From: JAVBLY01 sp031553035
GTDB lineage: Bacteria; Bacillota; Clostridia; Peptostreptococcales; Anaerovoracaceae
Direction of reading: 5' to 3'
Assembly: GCA_031553035.1 (NCBI GenBank)
Contig: JAVBLY010000004.1
Location: forward strand, 111,719 to 175,718
DNA: 64,000 nucleotides
The notes under the pieces were generated by a model. That model saw only the letters and a list, made by a program, of their open reading frames with translations. It was not told the origin of the DNA and did not search any database. Shown in pieces: positions 7,999 to 15,253 of this stretch (positions are counted from its first letter, which is position 1; every line of letters begins with the position of its first letter). Made by a program: the position numbers and the translations under genes.

Positions 7999-8029
7999 AA
8001 CGATGCGATGCGCATTAGTTGTCTTTTTT
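7995..8029 (+). terminator. Riboswitch expression-platform terminator
   Basis: AGACAAC (7995-8001) pairs with GTTGTCT (8018-8024), extended by an inner ATGCG/CGCAT pairing, and is followed by six T residues. The 5' arm overlaps the closing stem of aptamer 2. Confidence 0.85.
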
Positions 8030-8103
8030 ATATCCTAAAGATACTTATGTGTATGGAATTATTTTTTATCATCAATTTATAGAAATGTTTTGGAGGTGAA
8101 AAA

Positions 8104-9816
8104 ATGTCTAACGGAGGAGAATATGGCCATTTAGATGGCGTAGCCGGCTTAAAGAAAGTGGATATGAAGACTCGAACAGTCGTATTTATGATCTACTGTC
8201 TTGTAGCTGCAGGGGCCTTCGGTATCGAGGAGATGGTATCAGAAAGTGGACCGGGAATTGCTCTCACTATGCTTATAATATTTCCTATTATATGGGCATG
8301 GCCAATCAGTAATCTGGTTGCTGAAGCGGGCTCACTGCTGCCGTCCGAAGGCGGTGTCTATGTTTGGGCACGTGATGCTTTCGGAGAATTTTGGGGATTC
8401 CAGGCCGGTTGGTGGAACACAGTTTCAATCTATATAACAAACGGTATTTATGCAGCCCTGGTTGTAGGTTATACCTCTCAATTTATTGAAATGTCACAGG
8501 CAACACAGTTTATGCTCAAAATAGCAATGATAGTAGTATTCACAATTATCAATCTTCTGGGTATCAGAGAAGTAGGAGCTGTCAGCACCGGATTTTCCGT
8601 AGCCATTCTTGCAGCATTTACTTTAGTCGCTATAGTAGGATTCTTAAACTGGCACGGTAACCCGTTCGACCCGTTCTTTGCAGACTGGGGCGGCGGAGAT
8701 TATCTTGAACCAACGGAAGCAATCGGCGGTTGCCTTGCGATCTGTATCTGGATGTACTGCGGATATGAGTGTATATCGACTCTTGCCGGTGAAGTTAAGA
8801 ACCCTCAGGTAATTCCCAAGGGACTTCTCATTGCAATGCCTTTAATCGCACTCACATACATACTTCCGACACTGGCGGGTCTTGGCTCGATAGGTAATTG
8901 GTTTGACTGGTCAACAGACGGAACACAGGGTTCACTTGGTTATTACGCTGTTCTCGCCGAGAATCTCGGACCTGCATGGGGATATGCATTTTTGTTTATT
9001 GCAATAATCTCTCAATGCGCGATTTTTAATACTTATCTGGCATCGGGTTCCAGAGGGTTCTTCGTCCTTGCGGATGACAATCTCTGTCCTAAATTCCTTG
9101 TGAAGATCAGTAAAAAAAGAGGCGTTCCGTATGTAGGTATTCTGTCACTCGCTGCAGTGACTGCAATATTAGCTCAATATGATTTTACCACGCTGGTCAT
9201 GGCGGAAGTTGTGTTCGTTCTGGCACTATATGTCATAATGCCGTTGTCAGTTGTAAAACTGAGAAAACTAGCTCCGATTGAAGATAGGGTCAAGAACAAT
9301 CTTTATGTCATGCCGGGAGGGAAATACGGAATTTACTTTTTTGCAGGAATTGTCGTATTGATTTCCGTTATCGCACTTATGATCAACGGTACAGACTACT
9401 TCCTCATAGGAATAATAGGATGTTCCACAGGACCACTGTTCTATGTGATATGTAAATGGGCATACGGTGGTGTCACTAAAAGAGACCCGGTCAATTATCC
9501 AATTAATCCGAAGACCAGGCTGGCATACGGGGATACATTCCACCTGGGAATATACGGAGTTGTTTCCGGAGTATTGTCAATCATAGGTTCATTCTTCCTT
9601 AGAGTCTGGGAAGGCTCCTGGGGTGAAGAATACTACGCTGAAGACGGAGAAAGCACATTCTGGATCTTCAACGATTATTATGCGATGCTGAATATGCTCT
9701 TCTATATAGGGATCGGACTGACTGTATTCGGTATCATAATGTTCATAATAAGCAAAACAATGGATAAAAGAAAACCCATAACAAAGATTTATGATAATGA
9801 AAATCTGAATATGTAA
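8104..9816 (+). CDS. APC-superfamily amino acid transporter
   Basis: 570 residues with about 12 hydrophobic segments. The first segment contains the ESGPG stretch typical of the amino acid-polyamine-organocation (APC) family, and GGVYVWARDAFG follows as in related permeases. The long C-terminal part includes an acidic outward or inward loop (WGEEYYAEDGES) between the last two membrane segments. The start follows GGAGGTG at good spacing. The leader suggests glycine, or a related compound, as effector. If the switch is ON with ligand, as its geometry suggests, export of excess glycine or uptake for glycine fermentation are both possible. The exact substrate cannot be read from the sequence. Confidence 0.85.
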   Translation: MSNGGEYGHLDGVAGLKKVDMKTRTVVFMIYCLVAAGAFGIEEMVSESGPGIALTMLIIFPIIWAWPISNLVAEAGSLLPSEGGVYVWARDAFGEFWGFQAGWWNTVSIYITNGIYAALVVGYTSQFIEMSQATQFMLKIAMIVVFTIINLLGIREVGAVSTGFSVAILAAFTLVAIVGFLNWHGNPFDPFFADWGGGDYLEPTEAIGGCLAICIWMYCGYECISTLAGEVKNPQVIPKGLLIAMPLIALTYILPTLAGLGSIGNWFDWSTDGTQGSLGYYAVLAENLGPAWGYAFLFIAIISQCAIFNTYLASGSRGFFVLADDNLCPKFLVKISKKRGVPYVGILSLAAVTAILAQYDFTTLVMAEVVFVLALYVIMPLSVVKLRKLAPIEDRVKNNLYVMPGGKYGIYFFAGIVVLISVIALMINGTDYFLIGIIGCSTGPLFYVICKWAYGGVTKRDPVNYPINPKTRLAYGDTFHLGIYGVVSGVLSIIGSFFLRVWEGSWGEEYYAEDGESTFWIFNDYYAMLNMLFYIGIGLTVFGIIMFIISKTMDKRKPITKIYDNENLNM

Positions 9817-9848
9817 CTATATGTTTCTTATGATTGAATAAATGTAGT

Positions 9849-10148
9849 GAGGGGCTGTCTCAAATTTAAATAGTTGAGAAAGCCCCTTATTTCGGTCTCT
9901 TGCGGCAACGGATATGTTACTTTTGATAAAGAAAAAATGTTCTGCAAAAAATTAACCCAAAATTTGGTCCAAAATCGGGGTTATGCGAACTTTTTTACAG
10001 CTCGGCTAAGAGAATTGTGCATTAATGCATAATAACAGACTCAAGCTCCTGATTTGGAGATATGTTATAGGACACAACCCCGATTTTGGACCACAAAATG
10101 CCTCCCAAAGTTGCACTTTTACTAAACTTCATTTTGAGACAGCCTCTT
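9849..10148. repeat. 300-bp nested inverted-repeat element (MITE-like)
   Basis: The ends are imperfect inverted repeats: GAGGGGCTGTCTCAAA at the left and the complement of GAGGCTGTCTCAAAA at the right. Such GGCTGTCTCAAA ends resemble terminal repeats of IS1182-type and related elements. Inside, TGGTCCAAAATCGGGGTT (9965-9982) and its exact reverse complement (10076-10093) make an 18-bp stem around a 93-nt loop. There is no transposase gene, and I see no clear target duplication. I infer a non-autonomous element or insertion-sequence remnant. Confidence 0.6.
9850..9892 (+). terminator. Terminator of the transporter gene, at the left end of the inverted-repeat element
   Basis: GGGGCT-TCTCAA pairs with TTGAGA-AGCCCC (one bulged base on each side), followed by TTATTTC. 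The hairpin is also the left terminal repeat of the element at 9849-10148. Confidence 0.65.
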
Positions 10149-10240
10149 ATTGTTAGTAACTCATTGATATATATGCTGAAATAATATATCAAATCTTTTA
10201 GCATTATATTTTATAGATTGTTTATTCGAATAGGGAGCAT

Positions 10241-10369
10241 ATGAAAATTCTTAATATCGATTGCGACAGATTCCGGTTACCAGCTGTATGTGTAAAAGAA
10301 AAATGCTTGGACTGTGTTTATTCAGAGATAAATTCTAATAAATCCTTAATAATTAATTTACAAAAATGA
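10241..10369 (+). CDS. Small cysteine-containing protein (42 aa), uncertain
   Basis: An ATG frame of 42 codons begins MKILNIDCDRFRLPAVC and continues with a C-x5-C-x2-C pattern (CVKEKCLDC). AGGGAG lies only 3 nt before the ATG, which is tight. No family is recognised. It fills the space between the MITE-like element and DUF5685, and its stop precedes the likely -10 box of the next gene by 2 nt. It may be a real metal-binding microprotein or a chance frame. Confidence 0.3.
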   Translation: MKILNIDCDRFRLPAVCVKEKCLDCVYSEINSNKSLIINLQK

Positions 10370-10371
10370 TG

Positions 10372-10377
10372 TATAAT
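10372..10377 (+). promoter_or_regulatory. -10 box placed 7 nt before the DUF5685 start
   Basis: TATAAT is followed by only seven bases before the ATG of the DUF5685 gene. There is no room for a Shine-Dalgarno, so transcription would start at or next to the start codon. No strong -35 box was found at standard spacing. Confidence 0.5.
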
Positions 10378-10384
10378 AACATAC

Positions 10385-11275
10385 ATGTTCGGATATGTAA
10401 TACCTAATAAAAATGAATTAAAAGTCAGAGAATTTGAAGTTTATAATTCATATTACTGCGCTGTCTGCCACTCTATCAGAGACAGGTACGGTCAGATTCC
10501 CAGATTGCTGCTAACATATGATTCGGTTTTTCTGTCCATGCTGCTTTCATCGCCTGATGAAACACCGGATAATATTGATCAATTCAGATGCATGACTCAT
10601 CCAACCAGGATCAGGAATATATCAACATCCACTGATGAAATCGACTACGCTGCTGATATGATGATCCTTCTGGGATACTACAACCTCAGGGATGATTACG
10701 AAGATGAGAAAAGCATCATAGGTCTTGCCGGTTCAGCATATCTTAAACGGGCATTCAAAAAAATCAATAAAAAATATCCGGAAAAAAGTGAACTTGTAGG
10801 TAAACATCTAAAGCAGCTTACAGAAGTGGAAAAGAAAGGAAGCGACATTTTTGACGAAGCTGCAGAACCTTTTTCTTTTCTCATGGAAGAGATATTTGAT
10901 TATGAAAGCAAGTATTTGAGTGAGTATAAAGATGAATATAGAAAGATAGGATTTCTTCTTGGTAAATGGATATACCTGGCTGACGCATTTGATGATCTTG
11001 AAAAAGATCTGAAGAAAAAAAATTATAATCCGGTTTTGAGACAATTTGGGTATAATAAAGGTGAACATTCAGGTGAAAGCATCGATGATTTCAAAATGAG
11101 GACAAATGAACGGATACGCTTGAATTTGGAGCTTTATCTTGCTAATATAAGTGAGCAGGCAAAAATTCTGCCACTGAAAAAAAATAAGGAAATAATAGAA
11201 AATATAGTTTTTCTTGGCCTTAGGGGCAAGACAGATGAAATTTTAAAAATTGAAAACGAAGCGAAAGGAAAATAA
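10385..11275 (+). CDS. DUF5685 family protein
   Basis: 296 residues. The start MFGYVIPNKNELKVREFEVY followed by YCAVCHSIRDRYG and a later YAADMMILLGYYNLRDDYEDE stretch matches the DUF5685 family of Clostridia. The protein is mostly helical, soluble-looking, and has a conserved Cys-x2-Cys near the N-terminus. No catalytic role is known to me. It shares its stop with the start of the J-domain gene (TAATG), a pairing common in this group, so it is likely a client or partner of that co-chaperone. Confidence 0.8.
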   Translation: MFGYVIPNKNELKVREFEVYNSYYCAVCHSIRDRYGQIPRLLLTYDSVFLSMLLSSPDETPDNIDQFRCMTHPTRIRNISTSTDEIDYAADMMILLGYYNLRDDYEDEKSIIGLAGSAYLKRAFKKINKKYPEKSELVGKHLKQLTEVEKKGSDIFDEAAEPFSFLMEEIFDYESKYLSEYKDEYRKIGFLLGKWIYLADAFDDLEKDLKKKNYNPVLRQFGYNKGEHSGESIDDFKMRTNERIRLNLELYLANISEQAKILPLKKNKEIIENIVFLGLRGKTDEILKIENEAKGK

Positions 11276-11868
11276 TGAATCCATATGAAGTTCTTGGTAT
11301 CAAGGAAGGTGCCAGCAAAGACGAAATAAAGGCTGCTTACAGAGAGCAGGTCAAAAAATATCATCCTGACAAGCACCAGGATAATCCGCTAAACGATCTT
11401 GCGGAAGAAAAGATGCAGGAAATCAATGAGGCCTACGATACTTTAATGGAAGGCGGAGGAAACAGTTCTTACGGAAATATGGGCAATTCCAACGGTGGAA
11501 GCAGCGGTCCGTACAAGAGAAACAATCCGGCGTTTTATGAAATAAGAAAGACAATTGACAGAGGGGATATCGGAAGAGCCGAGCAGATGCTCAATGCCGC
11601 AGATGACCGTGGTGCAGAGTGGCATTTTCTGTATGGAATGACTTACGCCAGAAAAGGCTGGTACGACCAGGCCATTGAGTTTATTGAGGATGCGTGCGTA
11701 ATGGATCCTGACAATATGGAATACAGACAGAATTTAAACAGGATTATGAATGTGAGAAGTCCTTATACTTCACAGTCAAGGAACATGGGTTACGGAAATT
11801 CGGACGATATGTGCTGTAAGTGTTGCGCCGCATACTGCGCATTTGATATGTGCTGCGACTGTATATAA
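11275..11868 (+). CDS. J-domain protein with cysteine-rich tail
   Basis: 197 residues. Residues 1-65 are a J domain with the HPD motif (KKYHPDKHQ), which stimulates DnaK ATPase. A glycine/asparagine/serine-rich linker follows, then a TPR-like helical part (WHFLYGMTYARKGWYDQAIEFIEDA). The last 20 residues contain eight Cys in CCKCC, YC and CCDC groups, suggesting metal binding, a redox switch or acylation. It is not the canonical DnaJ, since it lacks the four CxxCxGxG repeats. It probably forms an operon with DUF5685 and the membrane protein downstream. Confidence 0.85.
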   Translation: MNPYEVLGIKEGASKDEIKAAYREQVKKYHPDKHQDNPLNDLAEEKMQEINEAYDTLMEGGGNSSYGNMGNSNGGSSGPYKRNNPAFYEIRKTIDRGDIGRAEQMLNAADDRGAEWHFLYGMTYARKGWYDQAIEFIEDACVMDPDNMEYRQNLNRIMNVRSPYTSQSRNMGYGNSDDMCCKCCAAYCAFDMCCDCI

Positions 11869-11912
11869 AACAGATATGTAATAAGGAGAATCGAACAATC
11901 ACGACAAAAAAC

Positions 11913-12440
11913 ATGAAACAAAATACATACATGATCACCCTGAGCGGAGTAATGCTTGCTCTTTCAGTGGTGGTCTTGTTTTTTTCTTCGATAGTACCGG
12001 GGATTGAGCTCACGATTCTGGCGGCAAGCGGAGTTATAGTTATGATAGTTGTTTCAGAAACCAGTATTAGAGGTGGGATTATTTTCTACATTGCAGCGGT
12101 AATACTGGCATTCCTGATCATTCCGAACAAATCAATACTCCTGATGTATGCATTCATATTCGGACCTTACAGCATAATCAAATCTATCATAGAAAGATAC
12201 ATAAAGAACCGGATAATAGAATATGTCCTGAAGATCATTTCATTTAATATTCTACTCGGTGCAGGTTTTCTAATATTCAAAGAAGCATTTTTCGCAGGGA
12301 TAGAGCTGCCGGATCTTGCGTGGTATCTTATCCTTATAGGTGCCCAGGTCATGCTTGTGTTGTATGACTATATACTCACTCTTGTAGTCAGGATCTATGA
12401 ACGGATTATTCCGGAAAGTGTCAGAGGGAGAAGGATATGA
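11913..12440 (+). CDS. Integral membrane protein of unknown function
   Basis: 175 residues from the first ATG, with five or six hydrophobic segments and a short basic C-terminus. No family is recognised with confidence. The only good ribosome site, AAGGAG at 11883-11888, is 24 nt upstream of this ATG. An in-frame ATC at 11898 sits at ideal distance, so initiation at a non-standard codon is possible. Its stop overlaps the ispH-rpsA start by four bases (ATGA), so the two are probably translated together. Confidence 0.6.
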   Translation: MKQNTYMITLSGVMLALSVVVLFFSSIVPGIELTILAASGVIVMIVVSETSIRGGIIFYIAAVILAFLIIPNKSILLMYAFIFGPYSIIKSIIERYIKNRIIEYVLKIISFNILLGAGFLIFKEAFFAGIELPDLAWYLILIGAQVMLVLYDYILTLVVRIYERIIPESVRGRRI

Positions 12441-14632
12441 GTGAAATCATGAGAGCTGAACATATGGGGTTCTGCTTTGGTGTAAAAAATGCGGTTGACG
12501 CAGCTCTGGAAACAATTTCGGAAAACAGCGGTAACGTGTACGCTGTCGGTCCCATAATACATAATGCTCACGTATCTAAAGAACTTAAGGACAAAGGTCT
12601 GATAACGGTTGATTCAATAGAAGAAGTCCCGGATGGTGCTACTATAATCGTAAGATCTCACGGTGAGAGCAGAGAATTTTATGAGAAAGCCGAAACAAAA
12701 AAAATAACTGTAGTAGATACCACTTGTCCCAATGTAAAAAAAATCCATGATCTGGCATCTGATGCGGATTCAATTGGCAAACAAGTAGTCATTGTTGGAG
12801 ATGCCGATCATCCTGAGGTAATAGGGATCAAAAGCAGAGCCGGCGATCCTGTAATAATAGATTCACCTGATCAGGCTAAAGATCTGGACCTTACGAATAT
12901 CCTGGTGCTTGCACAGACCACATTCGATCGGCAACTATTTTCAGAAATTGAAGAAGTTCTGAAAGAAAAAGATCCCGGCGCAGATATAAAAAATACCATT
13001 TGCAATGCCACTTTTGAAAGACAAAAAGCGTGCAGCGATTTAGCGGAGAAAGTGGATATGATGGTGGTCATAGGAGACAAGAACAGCTCCAACTCCAAAA
13101 AGCTATTTAAAATCGCAAAAAAATGCTGCGAAAACGCTATTTTTATTGAAAATATCGAATCTTTATCGTTGCAAGATACTTGGAATTATAATACAATAGG
13201 CATTACGGCAGGCGCATCAACGCCTGAACGTATAATTAAGGAGGTTATTGCCAAGATGAGCGACGCCAAAACAGAACATGAAATGAACCCGATGCACGAG
13301 TTCATGGACGAAATCGACAAGTCACTGAGACTGCCGAGAAACGGAGAAGTTGTAACTGGGGAAGTTATCCAGGTTTCGGATAACGATGTGGTAATTAGCA
13401 TTGGTGCTAAGAAAGACGGAGTCATTCCAAAAGACGAAATTACTCTCGAAGAAGGTCAGACTATGTTTGACGCCTTCAAAGAAGGTGATGAAGTCCAGGC
13501 CAAAGTTCTGAAAAATGATGACGGGGACGGAAACATATTGATGTCCAAAAAACGTGTAGTCATCAATGAACACTGGGATGAAATAAATCAGGCGATGGAA
13601 GAGGAGACTCCCATCGAGGTCAAGGTTACCAGAGAAGTCAATGGCGGTGTCATTGCCGTATACAATGAGATCTACGGTTTTATACCACTTTCACAGCTTT
13701 CAGACAGATATGTAGAAAAAGCTGATGAATTCGTGGGACAGACACTAACAGTACGTGTAACCAGAGTTGATCAGAAGAGAAACAAAGTTGTTTTCTCTCA
13801 CAAATCAGTATTGAACGAACAGAAAGCACAGAAAATGGAAGAAATATGGGCTTCACTGGATATCGGAGACGTTATCCCGGGCAAGGTCATGAGGTTCACA
13901 GATTACGGTGCTTTTGTTGATATAGGCGGGATCGACGGTCTTCTGCATATTTCAGAGATCAGCTGGGGCAAGCTGAAACATCCTCAGGAAGTTTTGGAAC
14001 TTAATCAGGAGATACAAGTAAAGATCCTTTCAATGAACAAGGAAAAAGAGAAGATATCTCTTGGATACAAGCAGAATCAGCCTGAGCCATGGTCTGTGAT
14101 CAACGATAAATATGTTGTCAGCCAGGTAATAACCGGTAAAGCTGTACAACTCAAAGACTACGGAGTATTCGTGGAACTTGAACCGGGTCTTGACGGACTG
14201 GTACATATTTCAGAGATCGCCCATAAGAGAGTCAATGATATAAACGATGAGATTACAGTGGGTCAGGATATAACTGCAAAGATTCTTGAGATCGATCAAG
14301 ATCGAAAAAGGATCAGCCTCAGTATCAAAGAGACAATCGAAAAACCTGAGGAAGATGAAGGGGATGAAGAAATGGTTAAGGCTCCCGAAAGCGGAGAAGC
14401 AGCAGGATTTGTTGAAGAAGAACAGATCAACGAAAGCCTCGCTGAAAAAGCTGTTGAAAAGATCAAGGAAGTCGTCGAAGAAGCTGAAGAAATCACTGAA
14501 ACAGGTAAAGACATGGAAACTGTTCCTGACGAAATAGCTCTTTCAGACAAGGAAATAGACGAAGTGGATGAAGTCATGGAAAAAGTAGACGAAGTGATGG
14601 ATGCCGCTGAAGAAGAACTTGAAAAAGAATAG
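12437..14632 (+). CDS. ispH-rpsA: IspH-ribosomal protein S1 fusion
   Basis: 731 residues. Residues 1 to about 280 are 4-hydroxy-3-methylbut-2-enyl diphosphate reductase, the last step of the MEP isoprenoid pathway. The three cluster Cys appear in GFCFGV, TTCPNV and TICNAT, and the SHGE motif is present. Four S1 RNA-binding domains follow, each starting with a G-V pattern (VVTGEVIQV, IEVKVTREV, VIPGKVMRF, VITGKAVQL). The tail of about 90 residues is very acidic. This fusion is known in Clostridia. An internal AAGGAGG at 13238-13244 precedes an in-frame ATG at 13256, exactly at the domain junction, and might give a free S1 protein. Confidence 0.95.
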   Translation: MSEIMRAEHMGFCFGVKNAVDAALETISENSGNVYAVGPIIHNAHVSKELKDKGLITVDSIEEVPDGATIIVRSHGESREFYEKAETKKITVVDTTCPNVKKIHDLASDADSIGKQVVIVGDADHPEVIGIKSRAGDPVIIDSPDQAKDLDLTNILVLAQTTFDRQLFSEIEEVLKEKDPGADIKNTICNATFERQKACSDLAEKVDMMVVIGDKNSSNSKKLFKIAKKCCENAIFIENIESLSLQDTWNYNTIGITAGASTPERIIKEVIAKMSDAKTEHEMNPMHEFMDEIDKSLRLPRNGEVVTGEVIQVSDNDVVISIGAKKDGVIPKDEITLEEGQTMFDAFKEGDEVQAKVLKNDDGDGNILMSKKRVVINEHWDEINQAMEEETPIEVKVTREVNGGVIAVYNEIYGFIPLSQLSDRYVEKADEFVGQTLTVRVTRVDQKRNKVVFSHKSVLNEQKAQKMEEIWASLDIGDVIPGKVMRFTDYGAFVDIGGIDGLLHISEISWGKLKHPQEVLELNQEIQVKILSMNKEKEKISLGYKQNQPEPWSVINDKYVVSQVITGKAVQLKDYGVFVELEPGLDGLVHISEIAHKRVNDINDEITVGQDITAKILEIDQDRKRISLSIKETIEKPEEDEGDEEMVKAPESGEAAGFVEEEQINESLAEKAVEKIKEVVEEAEEITETGKDMETVPDEIALSDKEIDEVDEVMEKVDEVMDAAEEELEKE

Positions 14633-14652
14633 ATCTTTTAGTAATTATGCTT

Positions 14653-14684
14653 AAAAACGACAGACTTCGGTCTGTCGTTTAAAT
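14653..14684 (+). terminator. Terminator after ispH-rpsA
   Basis: AAACGACAGAC and GTCTGTCGTTT make an 11-bp stem with a TTCG tetraloop. The T run is short and merges into the 3' arm. Confidence 0.8.
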
Positions 14685-14734
14685 TGTAATGATAATACTA
14701 TTTAGATTGATACATTCGGATCAACAGAGGAAAC

Positions 14735-15253
14735 ATGGCAAAAAATAATATAGTACTCATAGGTATGCCGGGAAGCGGCAAAAGTACGGTCGGTGTCGTG
14801 CTGGCCAAAACACTTGGATATAAATTTATCGATACAGACCTTCTCATTCAGGAGCAGGATGGTCGAATACTTCAGGATATAATCAATGAATCGGGCAACG
14901 ACACATTCCAGAAGATAGAAGAAGATGTTCTGTGCGGATTGGACTGCCATAAGACAGTGATTTCAACCGGCGGCAGTGCAGTATATTCGGAGCCTGCAAT
15001 GAAACATCTTAGAGAGATCAGCACCGTCTTTTATCTTGACGTTCCGCTTCATGTAATCAAAAAACGTCTTTATAATATAAAAACCCGCGGGATCACCATG
15101 GGTCCCGGCGAAACTATTGAACTTCTTCTGGCAAAAAGAAAACCTCTATACAAAAATCATGCGGATTTTACCATTGATGCTCTAGATAAAAATGTGGAAA
15201 GGATCGTTGAAGAAATAATCGAGGATCAACAAAAAGGAGTCACTGTTGATTAG
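14735..15253 (+). CDS. aroK: Shikimate kinase
   Basis: 172 residues. It phosphorylates shikimate in the chorismate pathway. The P-loop GMPGSGKST, the FIDTDLLIQ shikimate-binding Asp, and STGGSAVY (the GGG-like loop) are visible. The usual RPLL lid is replaced by KTRGITMGPGE, and RKPLYKNHADF gives the family C-terminal motif. It stands alone, not next to other aro genes, and overlaps the end of convergent recN by 14 nt. Confidence 0.9.
   Translation: MAKNNIVLIGMPGSGKSTVGVVLAKTLGYKFIDTDLLIQEQDGRILQDIINESGNDTFQKIEEDVLCGLDCHKTVISTGGSAVYSEPAMKHLREISTVFYLDVPLHVIKKRLYNIKTRGITMGPGETIELLLAKRKPLYKNHADFTIDALDKNVERIVEEIIEDQQKGVTVD

Noticed and set aside
10022..10204. Minus-strand frame inside the inverted-repeat element
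   Set aside because: 60 codons, no ribosome site, no transposase motif, and it runs through the terminal repeat.
14286..14577. Open frames in other phases at the end of ispH-rpsA
   Set aside because: They arise from the Glu/Lys-rich acidic tail and have no ribosome sites.
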